Below are positions 21,651-34,852 of a DNA stretch of 64,000 bases, piece by piece. Source of the DNA: Diphasiastrum complanatum (Eukaryota > Streptophyta > Lycopodiopsida > Lycopodiales > Lycopodiaceae); NCBI GenBank assembly GCA_029204225.1, contig CM055092.1, forward strand, positions 79,124,527-79,188,526, written 5' to 3'. The first letter of the stretch is position 1; every line of letters begins with the position of its first letter. The notes beneath the pieces are model-generated. The model saw nothing but the letters and a program-made list of their open reading frames with translations, was not told the DNA's origin and searched no databases. The position numbers and the translations under genes are program-made.

Positions 21651-22186
21651 TTTTTTTTTTTTTTTTACAGAATATTTTTGAATTTTTTTGGATTTTTCTC
21701 TGTTTTTTCAAAATCTACTAGGAACTAACCCTCGCAGGCTTATGTGTAGGTCTGGGACAGTACCTGGAGCTGCTGCCAGTCATGCGAAGGTCCATGCCCA
21801 CTGGTTTTTGAGAAATCAAAATCTGATGGGATTTTGGCTCTCTTTTTCCCTCCAAAAATAGATTTTGAGCTTTTTTTTTTTATTTCTATGGATTTTATGG
21901 ATTAATGAAGGGATTGGGTGCTTGGATCTGATCCTCCCACCTCACAATCTCTCCCTACAACTCTTCCAAACAAAAAATCAACTCAAAAATGACAAAATCT
22001 CAAAAAAAAAAAATGGCAAAACTAACACTAACTCACATTAATCTTAACCCTAAAATTTTGATTTTTTAGGTGAAAAAGAATGGTGAGAGAGAAGAAAAGA
22101 GAGAGGGGGAGAGAGGAAGAGATTAAGAAAACTATGCGGTGAAGCAAGTGTGTGACGCTCTCCAGCAACGGCACCACTATTGTGTC

Positions 22187-22258
22187 GTCGATGTAGCATA
22201 GTGGTAAGTATTCTTGCCTGTCATGTAGGTGACCTGGGTTCGATCCCCAGCAACGGCG
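22187..22258 (+). tRNA. tRNA-Asp(GTC)-like sequence in retroelement primer site (copy 1)
   Basis: A 72-base cloverleaf: acceptor GTCGATG with CAACGGC, D arm with AGTGGTAAGT, anticodon arm CTTGC-CTGTCAT-GTAGG (loop anticodon GTC, two wobble pairs), T arm CTGGG-TTCGATC-CCCAG. It is followed by a genomic CCA (22259-22261) and, one base later, by LTR 2. Eukaryotic tRNA genes do not encode CCA, so this is more likely a reverse copy of a mature primer tRNA than an ordinary gene. It retains box A- and box B-like sequence, so transcription cannot be excluded. Confidence 0.6.
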
Positions 22259-22262
22259 CCAC
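22240..22262 (-). other. Primer-binding site complementary to tRNA-Asp 3' end
   Basis: On the minus strand, LTR end ACACAACA is followed by G then TGGCGCCGTTGCTGGGGA, complementary to the 3' end of tRNA-Asp(GTC) including CCA. A second, shorter site-like copy (rc of CCAGCAACGGCACCA) sits at about 22162-22176, on the far side of the tRNA-like sequence. Confidence 0.75.
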
Positions 22263-22912
<650 letters not shown>

Positions 22913-25585
22913 ACTTCCCCGTTGAAGGCTGCATGATGGCACTATTCCTTGGATCTTGTGCTAAATTGCCTGTTGACGCTAGTCCCCTTTGTAACTCATC
23001 ACTAAGAATTCTTTGCAGTGATTGTGCCAAGAGACTTGGTAAAATTCGTTGGACTTCATCGGATGCCAATTTCTTGACTTCCTCAGTTACCATTGGCAAG
23101 ATTTTATCGTCTCTGTCTTCTGTGATGGTTTTACTTGTTTGCCCGAGGGTATCTTTGTGTACATTGGGACTTTTGCCAGATTGTCTAATTCATCACTCGC
23201 TTCATAACCCGGTGGCACTAAGATTTGCCATACCAGATCTGATCCTTTTGGGCAGTCCAGCATAGTATTTTGCCATGACGATCCGTTCAGGAATCACTGG
23301 ATTACAATCCTTCACTAATTGGATGATTCAATAGGTGTAGTCTCGAATTGTTTCATTAGGGAACTTTTTAGTTTAGATAATCCTGCATTGGTGGTCTCCA
23401 TAGTTTAGCACTAGAATGTCGCAAACTAGCTGGTTGGTGAATTGCTTCAAGGTTTGCTCAATGACTCTGGTGTTCCAATCTTTTTTTTTTTTTTGGGAGA
23501 TGGAGAAGAAGAAGAAGAAAAAGAAGAAGAAGAGAAGGGAATCGGTAAATGGTGGATCAGTATGGATGAGAATAGAGAGGGAAATGGATTTATCTAGCAG
23601 AGATGGAGATAGAAGATGGAATAGAGATGAGACAGAAGAATGATGGATGGATAGTGGTTGATGTGGAGAGAACTGATCGGCTCGATCTGAGGTTCATTCA
23701 CTTGATTCAGTCCAGGGACGTTGGATCTTGATGGATAATGTGACTGCAACCTAGATTTGACAAGATCTGATCAGTTTCAGTTTTTGGTTTTTTGTGGGTT
23801 TTTTTTTTTTTGATATTTCTTCATATCTGAGTGAATCTAACCTTCCACCTTCCTACAGTAGCTGTATTTGGACCATTTCTAGATAATGTGAGTTCTAAAA
23901 GAGTTCTTGATGGACAGATTTATCAGGATCTTGAAAAAACTCAGTTTTAAGGCACTTTTTGGCACTTTTTATTAGATATTGCAAATTCTAACCATTGGAT
24001 CTTTACTAGAATCTTACAGTAGCCAGATCTAGGTTAGATCTATGTATTAAACTCTTTGCAAAGGTTACTTCCCAGAAGATCTCAAAAAATCACGGGAAAC
24101 GTGCATTTTTTGGGGGTTTTTTCGCAAAATTTTGATATTTTATAGGAAAAAATCCTCGCAGACTGGTAAGAACTTGTATTTGAGTCAGTTTCACCTGCTT
24201 ACCTATCAAAGAGAGTTACTTTCCAAGAAAACTCAAAAAATCTTCAACAAAAGTGCAATTTTTTGGGGTTGTTTTGCAAAATTTTGAGATTTTCTGGGAA
24301 AAGACCCTTGTAGACTGGTATTCACTTGTATCTAAGTTTGATTCACCTGCTCATTAAGTTTCAAGAGCTACTTCCCAAGGGAACTCAAAAAATCTTGAAA
24401 AAAGTGCATTTTTATGGGGTTTTCTTGCAAAATTTTAAGATTTTCTAAAAAGAACCCTTGCAGACTGGTATGCACCTGTATATGAGTTAGATTTACCTGC
24501 TCACCAAGCTGCAAGTGTTACTTCCCAAGGAAACTCAAAGAATCTTGAAAAAAGTGCATTTTTTTGCAAAATTTTACCCTCAAAGACTGGTATGCCCTTG
24601 TATCTATGTTAGATTCATTTGCTCACCAAGTTGCGAGAGTTACTTCCCAAGGAAACTCAAAAAATCTTGAAGAAAGTGCATTTTTTTGGGGTTTTTTGGC
24701 CAAATTTTGAGGTTTTCTGGGAACTAATCTTCGCAGGCTGGTATGTGCTTGTATCTGAGTTAGATCCACCTGCTTACCATGCTACAAGAGTTACTTCCCA
24801 GGGAAACTCAAAAATTTGCTGTCTGAGAAGGTTCTAGGCCATTTTTTGCTCTTGGGAACCTTCACAGGGTCTTTTTTTGGGATCTAACTCTCGCAGACTT
24901 CTCTGTGTCTTTGTCTCAGTGAGATGGAATTTCAGAGAGCTCTACGAAGGTTACTTCCCAAGGAAACTCAAAAATTTAGTTTTTAAGAAGGTTGTAGGCC
25001 ACTTTTTGCTCTTGGGAACCTTCACAGGGGCACTTTTTTTGGGATCTAACTCTCGCAGACTTCTTTGTGTCCTTGTCTCAGTGAGATGGAACTTTAGATA
25101 GCTCTACGAAGGTTAGTTTTGTGTTTTGAATTTTTTTTTGATTTTTACAAAGGATTTTTGAATTTTTGTTGGGTTTTTCTCTGTTTGTCATGTGAAGGTT
25201 CATGCCCACTGGTTTTTGAGAAATCAAAATCTGATGGGATTTTGGCTCTCTTTTTCCCTCCAAAAATAGATTTTGAGTTTTTTTTTTTTTCTGATTTTTA
25301 TGGATTAACGAAGGGTTTGGTTGCTTGGATCTGATCCTCCCACCTCACAATCTCTCCCTACAACTCTTCCAAACAAAAAATCAACACAAAAATGACAAAA
25401 TCTAAAAAAAAACGGCAAAACTAACACTAACTCACACTAATCTAACCCCAAAAATTTTAATTTTTTAGGTGAAAAAGAATGGTGAGAGAGAAGAAAAGAG
25501 AGAGGGAGAGAGAGCAAGAGATTAAGAAAACTATGCAGCAAAGCAAGTGTGTGGCGCTCCCCGGCAACGGCACCACTGTTGTGTT
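22913..25585 (-). mobile_element. Internal region 2 of gag-only LTR element (deleted)
   Basis: Collinear with 17844-22186 but shorter. Gag is reduced to pieces: 22914-23220 matches 18506-18826, then joins 23224 onward, matching 19708-19960 (the Q/S-rich linker and knuckle are lost). The leader with 151-bp repeats (24060-24830) and 162-bp repeats (24830-25110) follows, then TTAGGTGAAAAAGAATGGTG and GAGAGAGAG-rich sequence up to the primer region. Non-coding. Confidence 0.75.
24060..25110. repeat. 151-bp and 162-bp tandem repeats in element leader (copy 2)
   Basis: AAGTGCATTTTT-type starts near 24098, 24250, 24400, 24550 and 24675 (period about 150, last unit shortened by a deletion), then two GAAGGTT.TAGGCCA units near 24825 and 24987. 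Same units as 20400-21650. Confidence 0.75.
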
Positions 25586-25657
25586 GTCGATGTAGCATAG
25601 TGGTAAGTATTCCTGCCTGTCATGCAGGTGACCCGGGTTCGATCCCCGGCAACGACG
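25586..25657 (+). tRNA. tRNA-Asp(GTC)-like sequence in retroelement primer site (copy 2)
   Basis: Cloverleaf with perfect anticodon stem CCTGC/GCAGG around CTGTCAT (anticodon GTC) and perfect T stem CCGGG/CCCGG around TTCGATC; acceptor GTCGATG with CAACGAC leaves one A-A mismatch. Followed by a genomic CCA (25658-25660) and LTR 3 at 25662. It folds better than the copy at 22187. Upstream (25560-25575) is another partial 3' end CCGGCAACGGCACCA, as in copy 1. Interpretation as a retained primer copy rather than a native gene rests on the encoded CCA and the LTR context. Confidence 0.65.
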
Positions 25658-25846
25658 CCACTGTTGTGTCGTCGATGTAGCATAGGGGTCCGTCACTGGG
25701 AGCTGCAACCTCGCCTTCACCTGCATAGCAAGAAGAGAGAGAGAGATGAGAGAGAGAAGGAGAGTGGAGAGAGGGAGAGAGAGAATGCCTAGGTTGAGAA
25801 AGGTTTTGGGGGCTCAAGTGCCTACCCAAAGCTATTCTATCCCAAC

Positions 25847-26697
<851 letters not shown>

Positions 26698-27184
26698 ATT
26701 AAAATGAGAATGGAAGATGATACAATACAATGGAAATGGCTCCCTCCTATAGATTTTAGAGGTCTGCCTCCTTCACTCTCATTGGCCACTTCATTGGGAC
26801 AAGGATTCTAATCCAAGCCCTTCAAATAAACACAACTTAAATCTATTGGTTCTAAGAAAGCACAAGGGTACTCACATGATTCATGTGAGTCTCACTTTGT
26901 GCAACTTAGATTCCTTATTTTTCAACTTGACTTTGTGAACTTGGGCCTCAAACTTATTTATTTACAACTAGTGCCCAAGTCACTAGAACACAACTTAAAC
27001 TATTTAACTAGTGTGCTCATTGGGTTGGGCTTACACACGCAGAACGCCAGTGCCCTCACACTTATTATTCTACTGTATAATGTACTATGGCGGGGCCCAC
27101 TAGGTAAGGCTTGGCCAATAGTATTGTAAGTGGTGGGACTCACTTGTTTATTATGGTGCAGGAAATACCAACAACAGGGTCCAC

Positions 27185-28978
27185 AGCCAAAAAGAGGACT
27201 CTAGTAGAATGTGCCATGCTTGCACATGCATCACTCTTTACTAATTTTGGGTTGAAGCTATTGCCATGTTTGCCAATATTCAATATAGATGCACTACTAA
27301 AGGTTTGAAAAATCAAACACCCATTAAGGTTTGGACTAGGTAGAAACCATATGTCAAGAGTCTTGAAGTTTTTGGTGCATAGACTATGCTCAAATTCCAA
27401 GTGGGCTTAGAAAAAAACTAGATAACTTAGCATTAAAACTATCTTTCTTTGTTGGTTATTCAACTACTAATAAAGCTTATAAGCTTCATATCCATGTTAT
27501 ACGAAAAAAATTTGTGAGCAGGGACGTCATCTTCCTTGAAGACTTGTTTCCGAGCCTTAAAGGTAAAAGAAACATTTTAGAAGAACCTTCAAATATGACC
27601 TACAAATATGCTTCAAAAACTCACTTGAATGAGAGAGGATTGGAGGATTAAGATGAAGGACATCCTGAGCAACCACAACAATATGAGGTAAACATTCCAA
27701 GAAGATTTACAAGGATAAAGATTGCTCCAATCAAATTATTGATGAATCAGCATGCTACTATACACAAGAGCTTGCAACCTACCAAAGGCAATGTACCAGA
27801 CCAATTCAAATCTTTGGAAAGAGGCCATGGATAAGATGTATTAGTCGCTTATAAAAAATCAAACCTAGACAACTATGGAGCTACCACTTAGTAAGCACAT
27901 TATTGAATGTAAGTGGATTTTCAGAATTAAGTACATGGCAGCATCGATAGAAGGAAGGACAAGTTAGTGGCAAAAGGGTAGGGTAATCTCAAATACTTAA
28001 CGTTGTCCACTCTAGTTTTTCAATGTTGTAGTTAAATTGTCTTCTATCATGTTATTGCTATCTTATGTAGCTACAAACAACATGTAAACTCACCAAATCG
28101 ATGTGCAGACAACTTTATGCACCAACTTGAAGGCTTTGAGCTACATGGGAAGGAGCATGTGATGAGTAAAGTCCATAAGGCCTTGTATGGACTAAAATAG
28201 TCCCCATGAGCATGGTTCCAAAGGATTTATTCCTTCTTTGTAAATCATAATTTTGTACTAAGCTCATTTTATGCAAATGTATATTTCAAAGTTATAGGAA
28301 ATTATTTCATTATTATCACATTGTATGTTGATGATACATTGCTAATGACATCAAATTAATCAAGGAAGTTAAAGTTATGCTATCAACTGAATAATTCAAT
28401 ATGATAGATCTAGATGAAGCACATTGTCGATCTTCCTTGGCATTGAAAGTCATAAAGACAAGTCTAATAGAATGTTTTATATAAGCTAGCAGAGATACAT
28501 TGAAAATCTATTGCGTTACTATAGTTTTTAGAGTTATAAGATGCAAATTTTCAAAAGATCAAAACTATTCAAGGAAGAGTGCTCTCAACCAGATGTTAAA
28601 AAACAACAAATATACGAGTATCCATTTCAGTCTGTTATTGGATCCTTGGTATATGCCATGATTTGTACCAAGCTAATCTAGGAGTAATACATTAGAAGAC
28701 ACTTCTTAGAGTACTAAAGTATTCATATGTTTTGTGAAAATCAAAGTACTACTGCATTGTCGTTGAATCCTATATCATTCCAAGAGTAAACATATTGGGA
28801 TAAATATCATTATGTTAGAGATAAATTCGTAAATAAAGAGGTTATATTGATTTTTTGTAGAACAAAGTTCATGGTTGCAAATATTTTACAAAGGCTCTAA
28901 ATTTAGAGAGCCTTTAGTAAATTTTTTGAAATAATCGGGTTAAGGAGAAGAAAGTTACAAGAATTCTCATTAAGGGAG
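27185..28978 (+). pseudogene. Decayed Ty1/copia integrase-RT-RNase H
   Basis: Starts abruptly with R-T-L-V-E-C-A near 27193-27215 (integrase core end). Degraded integrase C-terminus follows to 27700. Reverse transcriptase spans about 28090-28360: Q-I-D-V-Q-T-T near 28095, K-A-L-Y-G-L-K near 28175-28195 followed by a stop, and L-Y-V-D-D-T near 28323-28340 (active site). RNase H traces lie between 28690 and 28900. Stops are frequent. It ends at a purine run ATTAAGGGAGA near 28968. Confidence 0.8.
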
Positions 28979-29820
28979 ATCGTTAGAACTCCTACCCAAT
29001 TCTATTTTTAATGAGGACTTGCCAAGTATGCAGGTGTATTTTATTTCTAATAGCCTATCGAATTACAAAAGAATAAAAAATAGTTTGCAAAATTACAAAG
29101 AAATCAAAACAGTTTACAAAATTACAGGGCGTCTTACGTAGACTGGGTTGAAATCTATTTAGACTTTGAGAATCAAAATCTATTTTAAATTTGGCTTAGA
29201 TCAACAGGTTGGATCGGATTAAAGTCTCTTTGTATTGAAATTTCAACCCCACCTATTTCGACCCTATGTGTATTTTGATCGAGCACTTTTTTTACCAATG
29301 TCTATTTCGACCTAGCAACTTTTTTTGACCCTATTTCTATTTTGATCTATGTCATGATCTTATTTTGACCTTGAGAATAGAACTTCATTCCAAACTTGAT
29401 CACAACATCGCTTGTAGAAATGAACAGGCTTTCAACTTAGAAAATGACTATAGAAGAATATCAGGACCTGTTACATGATCATGACAACTATCCTTAGACT
29501 GATATTAAACTCTAGGCTATTTCATTCATCTACCACTTGTACAAAGTCAATAAATCTTAATCAGTACTCTTAAATCCTTGTATCTATCACATTTAGGAGC
29601 ACGTACTTGACATGTTCTTCTTATATAAGAAATAGGGCATAACAAAATAAGGTAAGAACTAAGTGATCAACCATTATCACCTTTGCACTTGTTGTAATTA
29701 GTTTTTCAAACTTGTAGAAGCACAATAGAGTGTCAGCACATATTGTCTTGGGCTCTCAATATTACCTTATTGAGTTTTATACTAATCTGAAGCACGTGCT
29801 ACACTTATGTTAGTGTAAAA
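28979..29820 (+). mobile_element. Probable 3' LTR of the copia relic (end uncertain)
   Basis: Begins right after the purine run AAGGGAGA as CGTTAGAACTCCTACCC, where a TGTTAGAACT-type LTR start is expected (first base mutated). It includes repeated A/TTTTCGACC-type words at 29250-29370 and a possible TATATAAGAAATAGGGC promoter region near 29622. The right end is not marked by a clear CA plus duplication; 29820 is an estimate. Confidence 0.45.
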
Positions 29821-31788
29821 TATTACAACTCATATAATGAATAAACAAGGCACTAGAGTCTTATTTTTTAACCCTTTGATCATATATCTCATATTTATGA
29901 CATTATAAGATATAGACATTCCACAAAAATCCCTAATACAAAACAAGGACTAGACCATTCAACAATGAGAAGTGTCGATTGTGGTGTAAGCCATGAATAT
30001 TTGCCAAAATATGAAAAACAGAAGCCATGTGCCACTTTGGTTTCATGGGACACAAAATATATGCCATCTATTCAAAAATTTGAAGGACTTGTAGGCAAGT
30101 CTGTGTAGCCATACTAGAGCTCCACCCGTGATTATTGTACTCATAGCAATGTCTGGAAAAAAAAGTGACTCGAGTGCAACTTGGAGTAGACCTGTACTTG
30201 AGCTAAAAGAACTAACTAGTGTTTGTACTTGTTTGCACCCATACATGAGAGATAAGCATATTATGATTGTAGACATTCAAATACCTCTTCTCTAGGCATA
30301 GATTTCACATGCCGACATTTTTCTTTGACCAATTGTCATCAATCCAAATTAGTCCATTGTCTTTCTAAACTACAAGTTAGTGAGTTCCATTATTGAATAG
30401 TCCTTTGACGACTAGTTTTAGGTCCCTCAACTTATATAGGTGCATGCCTAGAAAACTTTCACAATATAATATTTAGATGATAACTCGACTCTCAAGATAA
30501 TTTGAGAGTCGAAAATTTGAAAACAGATTTCTAATTTAGAGTTAAAGAAGCCACAACTAGCCCCTTTACTGATGTGAAAACATGACTAAAAAATTGAATA
30601 CTCTTACTAAACTTAGGTATTGTATGTGATACTGAACTTGTAGGAGTAGAAAGAATCCAAATAGAAGCATTGCTTAATAACTGATGCTCTTTCTAAAAAC
30701 ATGCAGACTTACAATATTTTAATTACGCAATGTTAGGTGAGTGAAATTTAACTTTGAGTCTAATCACTTGTAGTAAAACACCAAAATAGTATGTTTTTAC
30801 TATATAGGCTAATTCAAGTAATTAAAAACATTCAAAACCAACTTACATGAGATACAATACTATGACAACTTGAACCAAATAATATAAAAAACTTAAGGAA
30901 GAACATAAGAATGATACTCCACAAAATAGACCACATTTGGGGCCACTAGGAGACCTCACTTCATAAGAAAAATTTATATACTTTTATGAGAATGGTCAAC
31001 TAATCTCCTACTCAAATGATAGAGTATCTATATAGCGAAAGAGTCTTTTTGCCCTTGTAATGAATAATTTGATCATTTACTTATCGTGTTTGAATTTAAA
31101 TTTGTTGTGAAGCTAACCTTCAATTATTGCACAAATCACTTCGAAATAGCAATATTAAAATTGGCCTCCTCCTAAACTTATTGAGAAGACACTAACTTAT
31201 TGTAATTGAATTGACAATCATTTTCTTCTTCAATAAAACATGAGTATGTCTGGCCTTCTCTCAAGAATTGGCAATGAAATCAAAGTCCAAGAAACATCAA
31301 GCAAAGATTGATTGATCTTAGCATTCAAATGTTAATAAAGAACAATTTCACTTATATGTGCTTAGTTTCCACTCTCTTGTTCAATAAAGCTACATATTTG
31401 TCTTCTAGACGTTCATGTTGCAACTTTTTGCTATCAATCTTTTCATATCCTCAATTCCAACAATTATGAAACAACCCTATTCATAATTCCACATGAAAAA
31501 GAGTAAAATTGAAGCGAATTCCAAAATATCATCATCTTATTAGAGTCTTTGGAGTTTGAGTCAAGAAATTTGGCATTCCAAGTTGGAGCTCATTGATGGT
31601 AGTAAATATGCGTTCATGACATAAGGATAAAAAGTCAAGATTGTTGAGATTGTGATTGCTAGTAAGTTAATTCTAGATAGGGTGAGTTTATGAATTTAGA
31701 AATTTTAGTTTCAAGGTCGCTAATAGTATCTATAAGATACTATTCATAACTTCGTGATAGTGGTGTTTTTTTAAAGATGAGAAGCATG

Positions 31789-31790
<2 letters not shown>
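29821..31790. other. AT-rich stretch without recognised features
   Basis: No open frame with coding character, no LTR signature and no tandem repeat of note. Short open frames (for example 30043-30276, minus) have no recognisable motif. Confidence 0.5.

Positions 31791-31875
<85 letters not shown>
31791..31875. repeat. (CT)n microsatellite
   Basis: About 84 bases of CT followed by CGCCCCCCC. No LTR sequence of the 17-27 kb family is visible on either side. Confidence 0.97.
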
Positions 31876-31877
<2 letters not shown>

Positions 31878-32230
31878 CCCCCCATTGCACATAAGAACAT
31901 GTCTCTCTTGCATTACCTTACTTGTAGATAAATCAAATAACCATGAAACTGACTTATCATAGCTAAACTTTGAGAAGGCAAAAAATTATGTTCATGGTAG
32001 TCAAAAGGATATTTGAAAACTTATAGAATGTTTTATTGAAATTTGTTTGGAACATATATATGATTTGCTCAACTTTTTACAGTTAATCCTAGTAAAGATT
32101 GTCTCTACAAAGAAATTATAGTTTGTCGTCCTCTTAGTACCCAAATTTACAGAATCCGTGCAATGGCACCTATTTTTTTGTTTATTGTTTTCAAATTTTA
32201 TACAGAGCAGCTTCCAAAGAATTTAAGCAC

Positions 32231-32271
<41 letters not shown>

Positions 32272-33424
32272 AAGGGGGGGGGGGTGGTGGTTGGGGGGCT
32301 GTGCACTTGTACTTGTGTGCATGTTTGTGTGAGTGATATGGCCTTTGTTGCTTGTAGATTGTGATTTCAAATCTGAAAAGAAAATATCTTATGAAAATGA
32401 CAACCCATGAAAGTCAACATTGTGATTGTAAAAACAAATTGGTTGCTTGAAGAAGTGTGATCATCATGCTTTACTCTTTTCAACAAACATTTTACTTGCT
32501 AGAAGGTCATAAAAGATCCAATTGTCAATCCTTAGGAAGTCAAGTTGAACGTTGATACACTAGGTCCAAATATAGCACCCTCTTGTAAGTTAGAGTTACA
32601 AGTCTACTACAAGCTATTGACGGCCTTTCTTAGTCATTCACTTATAATTTCCCATGTTAATGTTGTGGTTTTTGACTTTGATTACGATGTGAATCTGTAA
32701 ATGTCAATATAGTCAATGATGCTCACAAAAACAATCTTACATGCCAATTGTTGAAATTGGCATTTCAGTTGTTAGTTTCAAAGTGAGTACAATTTTTGCC
32801 TCTGAAAATTGCACTCATTTGAATCAAGAAGTTGATATTTATAAGATTTGTTTTCCTATTTTATGAGTGTTCTTCTATAATTTTATCGGTTTGATTAAAC
32901 TATGTGGGTTGTTTTACAAAGTTGGCCTAAAACTTTTTTACGAGCACTAATTAGTCGCGTTTCTTGCCTTTTTGCAAAGAAAAAACAAGGTGACCCGAAA
33001 GCTCATGAGAAGCTTTCTCTTATACTTGTACACTCAAACTTAAAAGCATTTAAATTGCTAAGAAAGGAGAGAAAAAAGGAAAGCAATTGCAATTTACAAA
33101 GATTTAGAAATAAGTATCACTTTCTTGTCTCAAACTCACGTACCATAGATGCATAAGCTTTCATATAGTCCACAATCTCCGCAAAGCTAAAAAAGCTCTT
33201 GCAAGTCAACGGGGAGGTGCATGGACTCAGCTACTATTGCTAGGTACAGGCCTAGCTACTACAAGCTCTTGAGAGTCAAATTAATTGAATCTTGGTGTGA
33301 GAGTCAAAGTAGGGGAAACGTATCTACAATGTCCATTATACACACAACATGGCCTCAACTATCATATATTATTCCCAGCTACTTTGCCAGCTTGTTTTGT
33401 CTAAATTTACATCTTTCCCCTGAG
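31876..33424. other. AT-rich stretch with a (TG)n(G)n tract
   Basis: Contains (TG)n at 32232-32270 followed by CAA and a G run to 32284. Open frame 32902-33156 (+) is short, basic and unlike any family I recognise. Nothing else supported. Confidence 0.5.
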
Positions 33425-33895
<471 letters not shown>

Positions 33896-34090
33896 ATATA
33901 CACCCACATGCACACTGAGCACGATCATCTATCGGCATACACTCAACCACCTACTCTAATTGCAGCATCTCTCCGTTTTACAAGAGCCAGATACGGGGTT
34001 CAAGCTATTGGAGTGTAGACAATAGTCATACAATATTCCACCGTTGTCCTGTGCTTCACCAGCTTGCTGCAGCTGGGTCTCTCACTCGTG

Positions 34091-34096
34091 TATAAA
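34091..34096 (+). promoter_or_regulatory. Possible TATA box of the STIG1-like gene
   Basis: TATAAA in GTGTATAAAGTGG, about 295 bases upstream of the start codon at 34391. It would imply a leader of roughly 260 bases; no intron signals are needed in between. It is the best TATA match close upstream but is not proven. Confidence 0.4.
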
Positions 34097-34170
34097 GTGG
34101 ACAGAACACATGCAACAGGATCTTAGTTGATGTGGATAGAGCACAAGCAGCAGGAGCTTAGTTGAATTAT
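34097..34170 (+). repeat. Tandem 36-bp duplication in the STIG1 leader
   Basis: GTGGACAGAACACATGCAAC..GGATCTTAGTTGA is followed at once by GTGGATAGAGCACAAGCAGC..GGAGCTTAGTTGA, two diverged direct copies located just after the TATA-like site. Confidence 0.6.
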
Positions 34171-34390
34171 AGGAGGACTGTAATTTTCAACTGTAGTAGT
34201 AGCCTTCTCTTCTTCTGTTATGCGTCTGCTCAGGTATTCACTTGGTTTCAGCTGTGAGTGCTGTCACCAGCCAGCTTGAATACTCTTTTGAGGTTGAAAG
34301 AGATTACAAGAGAAGCGCAGTATCAGTTTGACAAGAAGCCAATACTTCATTGTGCATTGCTGTCGGCTCTAGATTGACGCAAAGGACTTG

Positions 34391-34852
34391 ATGGGGCTCC
34401 AGAATGGCTATGCGATCGGGCTTTGCTTAGTTTTTTTAATCGCGTGTTTTGAGTCTGGAGCCAACACAAATCCAGCCTCTATGGCAGATGGGCTGGTTGA
34501 TGCTGCGCAAAAACAAAAGAGCAAAGAGTCTGAAGCAGTCCAGCAACTTCATGTAACCAGGAATATTATGCCTTGGTCCACACGAACCTGCAACTCGGAT
34601 GGAAATATGTGCCGGCAGCAAATGTTTCAGTCAGCGGGAGCTGTCCATTGCTGCAACAAGAACTGCGTGAACATATTAAACCACAGAAGCCACTGTGGCG
34701 CATGTGGAAAGAAATGCCCCTGGGGGTCATCATGCTGCAATGGACAATGCGTATATCTTGATTTTGACCGAAATAACTGTGGGGGCTGTGGCTTTAAGTG
34801 TTCACCAAGACGAGAATGCGAATATGGTATTTGCGGATATGGGGGATTTTGA
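34391..34852 (+). CDS. STIG1-like secreted cysteine-rich protein
   Basis: A 153-residue single-exon protein. The start chosen is the ATG at 34391 (M-G-L-Q-N-G); the codon before it is TTG, not a plant start. Residues 1-24 form a signal peptide with a hydrophobic core (G-L-C-L-V-F-L-I-A-C), so the product is probably secreted to the cell wall. Residues about 25-65 are a polar linker. From residue 66 to the end there are 16 cysteines in the Stig1 pattern: H-C-C-N-K-N-C, H-C-G-A-C-G-K-K-C, S-C-C-N-G-Q-C, N-C-G-G-C-G, ending in G-I-C-G-Y. This pattern and the length fit the STIG1 family; angiosperm members act in stigma exudate and pollen-tube growth, and others in stress or wall signalling. The function here is not implied by position. 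The frame is intact, with good coding character against its surroundings. Confidence 0.88.
   Translation: MGLQNGYAIGLCLVFLIACFESGANTNPASMADGLVDAAQKQKSKESEAVQQLHVTRNIMPWSTRTCNSDGNMCRQQMFQSAGAVHCCNKNCVNILNHRSHCGACGKKCPWGSSCCNGQCVYLDFDRNNCGGCGFKCSPRRECEYGICGYGGF

Larger units (their letters stand above)
17844..22186 (-). mobile_element. Internal region 1 of gag-only LTR element
   Basis: Runs, in element sense (minus), from the primer-binding site near 22261 through a leader with tandem repeats (21650 to about 20270) to gag (19835-18422) and then directly to the 3' LTR. No protease, reverse transcriptase or integrase motif is visible in any frame across its 4.3 kb. This matches the plan of TR-GAG-type non-autonomous LTR elements, which must borrow enzymes from a relative. 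A clear polypurine tract next to 17844 is not seen. Confidence 0.7.
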
